Below, one piece after another: positions 21,562-33,136 of a stretch of DNA of 64,000 bases; the first letter of the stretch is position 1, and each line of letters starts with the position of its first letter. The position numbers were made by a program, and so were the translations under genes. The notes under the pieces are model-generated. The model made no database searches. It worked only from the letters and a program-made list of their open reading frames with translations, and was not told where the DNA came from. This stretch comes from Laccaria trichodermophora. Taxonomy: Eukaryota > Basidiomycota > Agaricomycetes > Agaricales > Hydnangiaceae. The stretch spans positions 2,294,001 to 2,358,000 of the forward strand of contig JACTVC010000001.1 of assembly GCA_018417955.1 (NCBI GenBank), given 5' to 3'.

Positions 21562-23210
21562 CTAGACACCCCAGTTTAATCGAGTTACAGGATAATCTAG
21601 CCACAAGACAGAGTTAACCAACAGACGTGCTATTACACCACACGGAAACGTACCGTCGAAATCCCATCTCTTCGACAACTTCCTCGAGCGGCCAGAAGAA
21701 CATGACTTCCTTACTTCATCTATATCGTCCTGCCATACAGCCACCTCCTTCCTTCCCCACCTCGTTTCGTACGCAAACCCCTCCAGATCCTTGACCAAAA
21801 TACCCACCATCTCCTCACTCACCTCTCCGGCTTTCAAGTTTCCCTGAGCATCGTACATATCCTCATTTGGCGGCATAACCCACGGCAACTTGACCTTCCC
21901 ATCGCTTCCCCGATGATAAAAAGTCGGATTCATCTGACTCCACTGCGAAACGGAATTGTAGGCACTAAAGAAAACGTCGCATCCATAGCACAGATCCCGC
22001 GAAGCACCAATATATGGGTATGTGTGGATGCCGTGCTGCCGGAGATAGCATAGCACTGCGCACTCGGGGTGGTAGCCAGTACTTGACGCGTTTGATTCTA
22101 AATCTGAAAAGACCAGTTTTCGATCGTGTTCGTTCGCCCAAGATGGTGATGGGGAACGGGACTTGGCCTTGATGTCGTTGAATAAGGCTTGAAACCACCC
22201 CTCATGGATGGTATCGAAATCTGCTTCCGAGAGATATCCTAGTTCGGTGGATTGAACGGCCGAGCGCCAGACCTCCCTATCCAGGTCGATAGTGATGGGT
22301 TCTTGGTTCTTGCGGCTTGCAGGTATCGGTATCACATCCAAGTCACAATCAAGGAGGACTTTGAAGCGAGGGGAGTAGGCTAGACTAATGATTGTATGAC
22401 AGTGGTATCGAAAGGTGGATAGTTTTTCAAGATAGCGGCGAAGGAGCGATGAGTGGCTTTTGGCTTGATCACCAGGCTAGGGTGAGCGTGATTCGCGGGG
22501 TAGGCAGGAAACTCACAGATCATATCGAGACGATCAAGAAGATTGTCGTCCCCTCGAAGTCTGGGAAGCCATCGCGTCTCGAGATCCATGAAATAGGCAG
22601 CAATGTCTTGTGCATGCGACTTCATTGGGGCAAAGAGATCGCCCAATCTCTCGGCAAGGCTTTGAATTTCGGCGTAGTCGTCTTCACTGACAATAGCAGA
22701 ACCTGAATAGTTGTGAAGCTGTCCCTCGAGGATCTGAATAATCTCCTGGACACAGACACGCAATTTCTTTCCAACTCCATGTTTGAGCTTGCAGAAGTAG
22801 GATTCACACAACATTGCATGGAGAGCCTTACGCTTCTCTGTAGCCACTGTAGAGTCCGAGTCCAAATCGCGAAGTTGTCTAAGTTTCTCCCAGAGGTCCT
22901 TCAAGAGCGGGACAATCAACGCCTTCAACGGGTCCTCGATCATAAGTTCGCCATTCGTACCGCCACCGCCTGAAGCAACGTAAAGGGACGCTACCGCTCC
23001 ATCAACCGCCAAAGCAACAGCAACGTGAATACCTCTTCCAGGAACGCAGATAGAGGCCAGCGAGTCCAAGATAGAGAAGAAAGGCCGCTTCGATGCGCAA
23101 GCGTTGTCGAAGGAGGGTTTAGTAATCTCACGCCGGCGCGAGGCATATCGAATGTCTATATGTGTCTTCAACAGAGCGATGTAGCTCTCTACAGAGAGTA
23201 CAGTGACCAT
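21562..23210 (-). CDS. OTT_1508-like deaminase family protein
   Basis: The zinc-binding signature of the cytidine deaminase superfamily is visible near the middle: HPEC supplies the HxE pair and DLCYGC the CxxC, spaced as in OTT_1508-type predicted nucleic-acid deaminases, a family expanded in basidiomycetes. The sequence between them, TYPYIGASRDLCYGC, is typical. The N-terminal half (from MVTVLSVESYIALLK) is helical and matches the long, poorly conserved leader of these fungal proteins. One intron starts at 22516 and I place its acceptor so that LRRYLEKLSTFRYHC reads into the deaminase part. The true 3' exon is uncertain because GTACGT occurs before the annotated stop. Substrate and role are unknown; the family is linked by inference to RNA or DNA editing or to conflict systems. 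Confidence 0.75.
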
Positions 23211-23233
23211 TTCCAGGGATGCAATTCAAGGGG

Positions 23234-23260
23234 AAGAGAGAGAGAGAGAGAGAGAGAGAA
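23234..23260. repeat. (GA)n microsatellite
   Basis: Thirteen or so GA units lie just upstream of the deaminase start and within the 297-bp divergent promoter region shared with the Cys-rich gene at 23507. Length polymorphism is likely. Confidence 0.9.
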
Positions 23261-23506
23261 TGATTGAGTTCAACCTCCACAGTGCACACTGCAGAGCAAG
23301 TTTGAAATTGCATCCGCGTTATTCCGAATCCATTATCCACGGTCAGCAAACGCCTTGGCGTTGATCGTCTCCACAAATGGTTTCCTCGTCGCTTGCTGCC
23401 TTTCACAACGCAATCGAAAAGTTCGCCGGCCTGGTGACAAGTGGCGTGTGCACATAACATCTTCGACAAGGCTTCTTTTGATTGTGCATCTTCTTCATTC
23501 GCCAAC

Positions 23507-23926
23507 ATGTCCGACGGTGCTGGTGCTTGTGCTGGCGTTTGCTGTACTTTCTGCTGTACGTTTACTAGTCTTTCTTGGGCTCATCCTTTTTGAAAACAAT
23601 ATCACAGGTCTTGGTGGTGAAGCAGGCCTAGCCACATGGTGCAATACCCGTAAGCCCTGAACTCAGCTCCCCTTACATAAGATCTCAATCCATATCCTCT
23701 CAACGTAGAAACATTTGGTGCAGGCGGATGCCCCTGCTGTCGCAACCGCGTCAACGGGTGTTGTGGCTCCTGCTGTAACGACTCGTTTGACGAAGACGCT
23801 TTTGACAAGAAGGTCAGGAAGGACCTCGAAAATACACGAGATCCCAACGCTCCTGCAGATTCGTCTGCGCTTCAGCTAGCACCTAGCGGGGATATGAAGG
23901 TGCCCCAAAGCTTGCCGGGTAAATGA
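23507..23926 (+). CDS. small cysteine-rich CC-motif protein, copy 1
   Basis: Three exons (23507-23555, 23608-23649, 23709-23926) give 102 residues. The N-terminal 55 residues hold 13 cysteines, mostly as CC pairs: VCCTFCC, TWCNT, GCPCC and GCCGSCC. SFDEDAFD follows, then a charged tail. There is no conventional signal peptide, so adjacent cysteines may be S-acylated or bind metal; this is inference. A second gene at 32754-33136 shares the motif order, both intron phases (1, 1) and an identical 42-bp exon 2, so the model is well supported. The family has no function I can name. It lies between the deaminase and the Zn2Cys6 gene. Confidence 0.8.
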
Positions 23927-24210
23927 GTGACTGTCTTGTTCAGTCGTGAGTAGCCCCACTCTAATTCATGTTTCATGCTGACTATCATGGCAGTCGTTAC
24001 AATCGCATTTTTTCCCCTAAGGATACATGGCATGTGTACATTACTGGTTGATACCCCTTGTTCTGCTGCTCAATGTAAGACAGTCATATGCCCCGCAATA
24101 CGACCGCTGCAGTGTGTACCCCTTCAAGAAATGAAATCACCATCGCAATCGGAACATGTTTACAATTACAAAATATTGCTACATTTTATTATCGATACAT
24201 CTGCGTCGGG

Positions 24211-27173
24211 TCACCCAATAAATCCATAATTCATGAACGAAGCCCACCGATCATCCAACATCGCCCCGTCGCCCATCGGCTGCCCTTGATTTGGCCCTCC
24301 GGCATACACACCACCGCCCTGCGTCGGAAGACCATACGAAGGCCCTGGAACTTCGTGAAACAGCCCATCCCATCCCCCGCTAAGCTGCGCAATCGTCTTG
24401 TATTGACCATTGGAGTCATTGTTGCGCTGATGGCTAATATTGTCAACATTGGGGAATGGAAGCTGGTATGGCTGTTCGGGCAATCGAGACGTTGTATAGG
24501 ATTGCTGGGGCGGTTGATATTGTTGTTGTTGTTGTCCTCGTTGTGGTGGTAGTGGAGGAGGGGGAGGAGGAGTTATTGAAGGTGTTGATGTATCATCTGG
24601 TATCACTACCCTTGCTCGCCCACCAAAGAAAGAAAGACCATCCGCCTCCAAGGGCATTGGCGGTCTGCCTCGCCCGCGGTAATGCTCATGGGCCTGGTTG
24701 GCTTTCTGAAGCATGACCTTTAAGATTGGCTGATGTTATGGCTTTAGCAACGAACGTTTTAGACTACAAAACAGGAATGTCATACCAAGGCTCGTTCAGC
24801 ACGGTTACTCGTCTTAGCTGCTTCGTTGAATACCTTGCAGATAGCCTCAAACTCTTGCAGCGGGGGTGGTTTGAGGTCTAGATGCGCGCCTCGAATGGCT
24901 ACTGTCCCAACAACGACCTACGCATCACATTCAATCAACTGGGCAAAGTGTCGCGAAAAATGAACGACTCACTGCTGCGGAGAAAGTAAACGACCATATC
25001 CGCCAAACACGAGCACAGAGAATCGGTTTCCGTGAGAACTGGCTCCTTGTATCTTGCAGGACGATACAGGCGCTAGAATACGCAGCAGTAACGGATTGGC
25101 GATAGGGGCTTTGGAGTGGGTTCAAGGGATATTCTGACATGGCTTGTGTGAAGTACGCGCGATGAAGGAAGAGAAGCACTAGTCAGATACACCACGTTAG
25201 CCTCCAGAATAATTGTCAAATAAGGAAGGTTAACGTACTCAGTTCCTGGTAATGCGACCGCACGAACGTCCTCATAGAGATAGCCGTCCGTTCTGCGTGG
25301 CTTTGCAAAGTGTCCATGTCCGTGCGGGGTACTGAAAGATCACGAATTTTTCGGTCGAGTTCAATTATCACATCATAACTTGGAGGTTTTGCAGCTAACA
25401 CCGCTCTCACCACCGGCATTAGGCAAAGCTGACTCGCCTTGAACCCCCATATCCCGACTACAGTAGTTCAGAACTAGAACCAATCCCCAAGATTGAAGTA
25501 CTTACAGCCAAGGGGAACCTCCCCCTGTTGAAAGAGGTCCTCTTCCTCCTCGGTTGGGATCCTGCAGTCGACGTAAGATGTGAGAAGACTTGGGGGACGT
25601 CCAGTGACCAGGCTCTGAAAGTACCAACGCACGTATCAGATATCGACGGGCAAGGAAGCTTAGTCTGTACGTACCTGCCAAAGGACAGCGGACATCAGGT
25701 TCCAAAAATACACCCGCCTATCGTACGCTTCTCTTCCCTTCAATCCCCAGATAACTGGGTCAACGTCTGCATATATAAGCAGTCAGTGATACAGCAGAAC
25801 ATGATGGGATGAGGGGCGTACGAAACCCGATCTGGTGGCACCAGAATAAGCATGGGATCATCGGGTAGAGAATAGAACCCACCTGTAAAGCAACTTGGCC
25901 GGCTAAGTCGAGAAACACGTAAGATTGCTCGAGGTTGGACTCCTTTCCACTCATTCCATTGTAAATGCTCATTAAGTGCAATACCTGTAGTCCTCGAGAT
26001 AAGAACACGTCAAACAATTGATATTGAACGAGAAGATACCTTGATTGTAACAACCGACCGTTCAGCTAACACGGGTTGAAGGGCAAGGGTTGCTCTGGCT
26101 AATTGGTAATAATGCTGGGCTTCCAGGTTAAATGGATGGAGCTTTAAGTCCACAAGGCATCCGATGCCCAGAACGATCAGGAGAAGTGCTAAATCATGAG
26201 GGCCATACGGTTTGTCGTTCTGTTTGTAAATTGTCGGAATGAGTTCGTTTACACACAGTTGGCGCGACACGATGTGGAACATCCAGGACAACTGCTCCAA
26301 AAAGTTGTCGCAGAGTGCGATAGCACGTTCCATCCCTGGGAGAAATGATTCTATCGTCTCCTGGATTGGAGCGGCTATTACATTCGGAGGGGTAAATGGG
26401 AATGACTGATAGCATTGCTTTATGTCCGGAGGGAGGTACGACACATCCAAGTCTTGCAAAACTACACTCTTTGATGTCTGCTCGTTCATTTTAGCATCAG
26501 AGTGAAAAGGGGATATTTGGCAAAGTTACCTGTAACAGACTCTATGGCAGATAACGCAGCTTCTTAGAAAATAGAGCGATGTCAAAAGGGGAGATGTACA
26601 CGTACCTCTGAGCCTCCAGATGCTCCAAAAAACCGAGATCCTCCCAGTGGGTCCAAAAACAGCGTACCTAAAAATGGTTCAGTCTGTTCTTCAGGAACGG
26701 GCTTCAAGATCGATTCCACTTCTTCGTCTTGGTTATTGGTTGGTACGAGCAAAGGATGTGGTCGGTCAGACTCTGAAGTATGCATAATAGCCAAAGCGTC
26801 TTCCAAGGAGCGCATTCGCGCTTCTAGTCTTGTAATTTGGTTGCGCAAATGATCCGTCGCCGCTATGACAAACCTAAGAGACTTGTCAGCACAAACGATA
26901 GGTATATGTGACGAACAAGGAAACCCACCGGCTCCCTTCACCAGGCGGAATCGTACCTAGAGCAAATTTACTTCATTCAGACAACCTGAAACCTCTCAGA
27001 AAATAGATGGACGTACCGTTGGGGCAAAGAGCCTCGCAGCCTCGTTTGACACATGTTGCGCATGGTATGTTCTTATCGCAGCGAATTTTAAGTCTCCGGC
27101 ACTCAGCACAAGCTATATCTCCCCTGTACGTCTCTTTACTCTCGAGCTTGGTGGTGATAGTAGAGATGAGCAT
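24211..27173 (-). CDS. Zn(2)-Cys(6) fungal transcription factor
   Basis: The first exon encodes a complete binuclear zinc cluster, CAECRRLKIRC then CATCVKRGCEALC, that binds DNA at paired CGG-type triplets. Next comes a heptad-like segment (LRNQITRLEARMRSLEDAL) for dimerisation. The fungal-specific transcription-factor homology region occupies most of the remainder (FLEQLSWMFHIVSRQL; PHDLALLLIVLGIGCLVDL). The C-terminus is a Pro/Gln-rich, probably activating, segment ending in RWASFMNYGFIG. Many short introns interrupt the gene. Target genes cannot be deduced; none of the neighbours forms an obvious pathway. The start at 27173 leaves only about 20 residues before the cluster, which is plausible. 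Confidence 0.88.
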
Positions 27174-28077
27174 TCACCTGATCCTTCGTGCTGCCTTCGT
27201 CGGAGCGCGTGCACTCGGTTTGCCACTCTCGTATGCCCGCGGGAGCGACTCGTTGCTGAGTTCTTTTGCTGATTGTTGTGAAGACTCTTTTACTTTAAAA
27301 AGCTGAGGAGGGTGAGGAGGGGTGTTCATAGAGGTTTGCGACTCGGATGCCGAGGCTGTGATTGGACTGCGCGTTTGTACTGCGCTGGGAAATGGAACCG
27401 AGTTAAATTTGCAAAGCGCAGAGATCGTTGTTCAGGTGAACGTTCACTTGTTAATATCGGGTATTTGCATTGAGATAAGTAGACTCTTTACAACGGGCTT
27501 GCAGGAGGTTACGTAGGACGATGGCGGATGAATGCAACTACAGTTCAAGGCCAAACTTGGGTGCCAAGTTTGACTTTGATTTGCTCATTTAGAAATGCCG
27601 AATTTTCTCCCATCAAATTTCGTCCTCAAAATCTGTATGCATATATCGCAGGTACAGATGGTGATATATAGGCGACTTCACAATTATGTAGCACATAAAT
27701 GGGTGCAATAAGCGTTGTTTTTGGCGTTTGCAGACATGGTAACAACATGGTAGTGACAAAATAGATTGAGACGGTGGTGATAAACTTTGGAGTGGAAATC
27801 AAGCTCCAGGTACAGTACTTACAATGGTCAATCAAGTAATTTAGTGAAGAACAGGTTTGGACAAATGTAGACGTTGAAGTCTTGCTGAAGCCATAGTATG
27901 TCAATCTCAGCACCGTGAAGAATGGAACAGGTCAATCGGAAAGCCAGATTAAAGGCGAAGATAGGTCATTCGAGTCTGAAGTTTCCCGCAAGACCTGTAG
28001 AAGACGGTGTGGTCACAAGACCAGAAGTAACGCGCAAGCAGATGACAAGCAGTGACAATCCCCAGGGATTTGTCCCC
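27174..28077. other. intergenic region, 0.9 kb
   Basis: No gene can be supported. A 95-codon frame on the minus strand (27626-27913) has no recognisable motif. The left part should contain the Zn2Cys6 gene promoter. Confidence 0.45.
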
Positions 28078-28997
28078 TCATACACCACAGTTGAAGTCAT
28101 CCAGAATCGCTTTGAACGCCTCACAGCACTTTAGCATCTCATGTCTGTTATCAAGAGGCTTCATCCCTTCACTATGCCGACAAGCAGGACGAGGGACAGG
28201 TGGATAGCAATAAGTGACTCGTGTTTCCGCTGGAGGATAGGACCCGTGAGCAATATGATCCGACAGGGTTTGCATGACGGGAATCTCGAAGAATGCGGGC
28301 GACGTGCCAACCATTACGATGCCAGGGCATGACCTAGGAGAAGTAAGCACCAGCTTAGGTCAACCAGTCAGCCAACTCCAGAAATGACTCACCTTGCTGA
28401 CCAATGGTGGAAGTCCCATAGCCTCCCTTTGTGCGTTATTCACATTAAATGCCGCAACGGCTTTTGCTACAAGCTGAGCCTGCGCACTGATTGGTTCCAA
28501 CTTCTGTAACCTGTTGTCCGCCTGGACAACGAGAAGGATATCATTCCGAGAGCGATCAACAATACAGACATCTGTCGTGGCAGGTCTGTCTTCACCGCAA
28601 ATAAAAAAGGGGAGGTCCACTCTCGTGCGTGCCCATCGTTGCCGCCGAACATAATTCAGAGCCTTGAACAGTTCGACAACAAAATCAACGACGGCGGTTT
28701 CACCCTCATCGGGGATCATGGCGAGACTAAGCAACCCGATCAATTCTGCGTTATGGTCTTCTTGCATATTGCCCGCATCGAGAACAGTCAGCAGCTCTTG
28801 GTCAGTCACAGGTTGTGGCAACTCCTGGGATGTAAAAATCGGTAAGTCTTGCCGATGATGAACGCAGAGCTGCCGCGACTCGCCTGTAAGCCAAAGAACA
28901 GAAGGTGGTCCACTTGATGGGTGGTGATATGATACGAGTTTAGGTCGCTGCGCGTCCAGTCACTGCCAGACTTGGCGGAGCGAAAGATATTAGCCAT
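28078..28997 (-). CDS. agaricomycete conserved protein, PD-(D/E)XK-like, unknown function
   Basis: This belongs to a large family of mushroom hypothetical proteins that begin with the same signature, MANIFRSAKSGSDWT, followed by DLNSYHI and FFG. Three exons are needed: 28997-28884, 28824 to about 28393, and 28354-28078. The core TDVCIVDRSRNDILLVVQADN resembles a PD-(D/E)XK nuclease fold site (Asp on one strand, QxDK on the next); in relatives I recall QEDK, but here it is QADN, so the lysine is missing. The C-terminal part reads IVMVGTSPAFFEI and EGMKPLDNR. Intron 1 needs a GC donor (CAG/GCGAGT). No cellular role is known to me. Family membership is confident; enzymatic activity is speculative. 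Confidence 0.75.
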
Positions 28998-29864
28998 AAC
29001 GCCCTGCTGAGAGAGGTGTGCGATTGGAGTCTCCCCTTTTGAGGGGCTGAGTGGGTCATGAGCAGGTTAGTTGGAGTCATCCATGATCCGATGCAGCGTG
29101 CAGCAGAGTTAAAGAGGGCGTCACGTGATTACGAGTCGGACGTCATCAAGTAATGATTATGCCAGTCATTTTATTCTTTCGATTTAGGCCTGAAAATGGA
29201 ACTTGTCTGCAAATCAGACACGTAACGATGTAAAGGCGTATGCATGGCTTGAATAGTCATACGTTGCTGAAGCCGCGAGGCTAATACCTCAAGGCCCGAT
29301 AAGGCCGTAACATATTCTGCCAGTCATACTTGAGTCATACTTACCAAAAATCACCCTAGAATTTATGCCCTGAACGTCGAACGAGCGGCAGTTTTGACAT
29401 TGCCGTATGGTAGGCGTTATAGACCAGAAACTTTGTATTTCCTGCGTGTACTTCGCGTTCCGAGGCTAAGTAATTATAAACCAATCAAACGTGCCTTCAG
29501 CTATTTTTGTGTCAAAGATCACACGACGTCCACAAAAGGGTTATTCTTTTTGTCCCATTAGGCCTCGCCAACATTGGGAGGCAACAGCGCCAAATTTAGC
29601 GATTTCCGTCAGCGCAATTTCAATATGCATTGTTATTGTCTGACCTCCTGACCGGATTTCAGACGCATCCTGGCAACATCCTGGCAACATCCTGGTCAGA
29701 TTTTGTCAAAATGGGCAAATAGATATCGAACATCATGGAAAAACGACACATCACCTCAACAGCGCTTAGCACGCCGTTAAAGACTGGATACTTCCAAAGC
29801 GCCAAATTTCGAATTCTCTTCACCGCGCCCACCTATTCACCCAGCATCAGCCATATCTTCTGCC
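28998..29864. other. intergenic region, 0.87 kb
   Basis: No gene is visible. It contains a short tandem repeat at 29666-29696 (11-bp unit catcctggcaa, nearly three copies) and the promoter side of the Q-rich gene. Confidence 0.45.
29666..29696. repeat. 11-bp tandem repeat, 2.8 copies
   Basis: The unit catcctggcaa is repeated exactly twice, followed by a partial third copy, about 170 bp upstream of the Q-rich gene. Confidence 0.85.
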
Positions 29865-30665
29865 ATGGCGGAACAGCCTCAGCAGCAGCGACAACAACTG
29901 CCGCAGCAGCAATATCAACAGCCTCTCGCTAGCCAGCAATACCAACAGCCTATAGCTAGCCAGCAACACCAACAGCCTATAGCTAGCCAGCTTCATCAAC
30001 AGCCTAGCCCGCAGCAGCAGCTTCATCAACAGCCCAGCCAGCAGCAGCAGCTTCAACAACAGCCTAGCCAGCAGCAGCTTCATCAACAGCCTAGCCAGCA
30101 GCAGCAGCTTCATCAACAGCCTAGCCAGCAGCAGCAACATCAACAGCCTAGTCCGCAGCAGCAGCAACAGCCTACTAGCCAGCAGCAGCAACATCAACAG
30201 CCTAATCCGCAGCAGCAACATCAACAGCCTAGCCAGCAGCAGCAACATACCGGCCAGCCTGCTGCAAAGCCACCCATGGGTACGTTATCCATTCTGCGTA
30301 GGTCTCCTATACCCAGGCTTACTGGAAGCAGCGGCAACTTCTTCAAAATGGTCGACGCAGTTGTCTGCCCTTGGAACGACGGTCGGAACAGCGGCTGCAC
30401 GCGAGGGGGCCACCGCGCTGGAAGCCTACGAGAAGAAACACGCCCCACAACAAATGGCGGAGGCACGAAAGGGTGCCGAGGGGGAGTTCAAACATATGGA
30501 GACGGAGTATAAAAATCTGGAGACGGAATTCAAAGAAGAAGAGGTCCACATTCTTTATTTGATTTCTTTCGATTTTCTCAATTCTTGACGCTTTTCCAGA
30601 TGAACTGGCTTTGCTGCTGCTTTGATTCATCGGAGCCCGAACACCGCGATGAGAATTGGAGATGA
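29865..30665 (+). CDS. Q-rich small protein with Cys tail, copy 1
   Basis: Three exons (29865-30279, 30317-30543, 30600-30665) give 235 residues. Residues 5 to about 130 are an imperfect QQPS/QQQLH repeat with almost no other composition. Then comes QPAAKPPM, a helical charged segment (AAREGATALEAYEKKHAP, then FKHMETEYKNLETEF) and a short tail with WLCCCFDSS. The gene directly downstream (31537) has the same start (MAEQ), the same PAAKPPM at the first intron, the same phases and a Cys tail, but no Q block. The Q block is therefore an insertion or expansion in this copy. Function is unknown; the C-terminal cysteines suggest membrane anchoring by S-acylation (inference). The donor of intron 2 (GTCCAC) is weak. 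Confidence 0.7.
29895..30250 (+). repeat. coding Q-rich minisatellite
   Basis: Units of roughly 21-30 bp built from cagcagcag, catcaacagcc and tagccagc recur about 13 times, encoding Gln/Pro/Ser with occasional His and Leu. Neighbouring units are near identical, which indicates recent expansion by slippage or unequal exchange. Confidence 0.85.
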
Positions 30666-31536
30666 GGCCCGTTGTTTGCACGATCCAAGCGCCGATGTAT
30701 ACCGAGTCAAGTTTATCTTCGCATCCGGAGATTCAGTTGGGAAAAGAGGTCTATCGCGTAGAAAAATATCCACCTTAAGCATTGTTGTTGAGCCGTTGAA
30801 TCTCACACGTTCCCCAAGAATCAATAGAGCCAACTTCGAGTAGTAGTTGTATGTGGAAGCGGTGCCAAACACCTGCATGTGTTAAGTAGCGCACCACTAG
30901 TTTGAATATATCAGACAACTTACCCTTATTTTCATTTGCTCTAGCCCTCCGAAACGCTTAGCCCTGGGTAGACTGGGCAGCGAATGTTGAATACCTTAAC
31001 TGGTGCTGCTTGTATTCATGCAGATGATTGATTCGAACAGTTACCAATTGCGTAGCAGTGCGGTAGACGTGTACCGCGCAGCTCATTGGATTGTCATTGA
31101 ACAACACTGAAGGAACCAAAAATAGAACCCAGCGTTCGCTTGGCGAACTTGGCGTTCGCTATCAGCAAGCAAATCCCAAAAAAACGGCATACACACATTC
31201 TACTCCCTTCTACTCGTCGCTCGACGACTGCAACTCGGCGTATGCAAACCCAACGTGATGAGCAAAGGAGAGCCGCTGATAATCAATGGTAAGTTTTAGT
31301 GGAGAGGCGATTTGTTTTCTGACCGTCGGGTGTAATCCAGAAGCGTGACTTGTTCAACTTTGAGAAATAGAGATCTCACGAATCCCTGTAAGTAAAAGTT
31401 TGGTAAAGTTATTAAACTTTTCTCAGGGACGGTCTCATCGTCGTGGAAACGTTCAGGATCATATAAGAGTTTGCTGGTCTTTGTCGTCTTGACTCTTAAC
31501 CACACCCCACGATAAAACCGCCCACCATCCTCTCTC
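30666..31536. other. intergenic region between the two tandem copies
   Basis: These 871 bp separate the two related small-protein genes, which have the same orientation. I see no further gene. Confidence 0.4.
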
Positions 31537-31888
31537 ATGGCAGAGCAACAACCTCACACCAACCAGCCGGCTGCCAAGCCGCCCATGAGTACATTCTCTG
31601 TCCCAGTATCCTGAGTCGGCACTCACGGCCAGTTGCAGAATCAAACATCACGAAGGATGTCGGGACAACCTTTTTAAAGAGCGTTGCGAACGAGAGTGGC
31701 AAGCAAGCCGTGGATTATGAGAAAGACCATGGCCAAGAACAGTTTGCTGAAGCAAGACAAAAGATGGATCAAGCCAAGGCAGAGGCTCAGGTGAGTTTCG
31801 AAGAGGCCATGTCAATTGTTGCTCCTCACCTCAGTTTGACCGCTCCCAGGGCATGCTCTCGAAGTTTTGCCCTTGCTTTGGCGGATAG
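31537..31888 (+). CDS. small protein with Cys tail, copy 2
   Basis: Three exons (31537-31588, 31633-31790, 31835-31888) give 87 residues: MAEQQPHTNQPAAKPPM, then a helical charged segment (VANESGKQAVDYEKDHGQ, then EARQKMDQAKAEAQ) and a tail ending in MLSKFCPCFGG. Intron phases (1, 0) equal those of copy 1. It has no signal peptide. The Cys tail (FCPCF) parallels WLCCCF of copy 1 and is a plausible S-acylation site. I do not recognise the family. The two-copy agreement in sequence and splicing argues that both are real genes. Confidence 0.7.
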
Positions 31889-32753
31889 TCACCTTTCGTT
31901 TAGGTTTTATTGGTTCTCCATGTGCAATTATCTTTAGGGACATTCGCCACATAGTCGTAATTTGTCTGTTAAGTTCAGAATCTAGTCCGTTATATGTGTT
32001 ATCATTCCATATTGAATGCTCACCTCTGGGACCGCTTCAAACAGTACAGCTCTACCATTGTAAGTATGGTTTTGTAGCACATGGCTGCAAATCACGCAGG
32101 GAGAGGCGACACTTCCGAGTCTGCAGACTGCCAGTTGGCGAAAGTCGAAAAAGCGTTCCTTGTTTGATAGATATCGAGTTTGTAATTTAAAATTTGATCC
32201 TTGATGACGATGAAAACAGACAATAAGCTTGGTTCAAGTGCTCCGACGTAGGGCAGGTGGCGGGAGATGCGAAATCAATCATCTTGAGATCTTCAGCTTT
32301 TCACCTAACCCAACCGTTGCTCGTGGCTGTCCATTCCCAGGATTAGAAGGTCGTTGGAACGTTTCATCCTGTTTCATACGTTAAAAGAGAGAGGAATCTT
32401 TGCCGCTTCGATGGGAAGGTTTTCATCTGTCGGTTGACTGGTTGACAGGGAGCCAAGCATCGGTTATCACATCGACTGACGGATACCAGCGTGAAAAGGT
32501 TGGTAGTATTGTTCTTGATCGAGCACTCTGACTCTCGTTTCCTCGCAGAAGTCGAAGAAAGTATCAAATACTATGTCGCGGTAGCCGGAGATGTTCACTT
32601 TGCAGGAGGACTTGCAAGTTGTCTGTTCTGCCTTGAATCACCTGGCTCCATGAATTGTCAATGGGGGGAGCTGTCTTTGATCGGAACGTACATTCAAAGA
32701 CTCCGGCGCTGGAAATTCTGTACATACGTGGTTGTGGATCATAATAGGGTGGA
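31889..32753. other. intergenic region between convergent genes
   Basis: No gene is visible in these 865 bp. They hold the 3' ends of the small-protein gene (plus) and the Cys-rich gene (minus). Confidence 0.4.
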
Positions 32754-33136
32754 TCATTCACTCGCACTCCCCACTTCCGTTGATGCTGGCACCACCATCT
32801 TCTTGTTTTCTTCAGGCTGCTTTGCGTTCTTCGGTTTTTCAGCGCTGGAGCTTTCGTCAAACGGATCCGAGTCGAAAGATTCGGAGAAACATGAGCCACA
32901 ACACCCCGCGTTGCTGTTACCGTTGCAGCATCCGCATCTCGCTGAGAACGAATTAACTCGGAGATATAGTTCGTATAGGATGATCCCTTCGACACGCACT
33001 CGTATTGCACCATGGTGCTAGTGCTGAGAACAACGTGGTACCTGTACTTGTTGAGGATGCGCACTACCAGACGGGCAGGATACCACTTACAACAAAGTCC
33101 ACAGCAGATCGCTGTGCAGATTCCGTCGGTAGACAT
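32754..33136 (-). CDS. small cysteine-rich CC-motif protein, copy 2
   Basis: Three exons (33136-33091, 33041-33000, 32941-32754) give 91 residues. Motifs align with the gene at 23507: ICCGLCC, PWCNT, RCGCC, GCCGSC and SFDSDPFD, then an acidic, Lys-rich tail unlike that of copy 1. Both introns are phase 1 and exon 2 is 42 bp in both copies. Twelve cysteines lie in the first 47 residues. The conserved half is the Cys-rich core, while the tails have diverged freely. Function is unknown; metal binding or S-acylation are possibilities. Confidence 0.8.

Noticed and set aside
27626..27913. 95-codon minus-strand frame in the 27-28 kb gap
   Set aside because: AT-rich, hydrophobic and motif-free; no exons to join and no paralog in the window.
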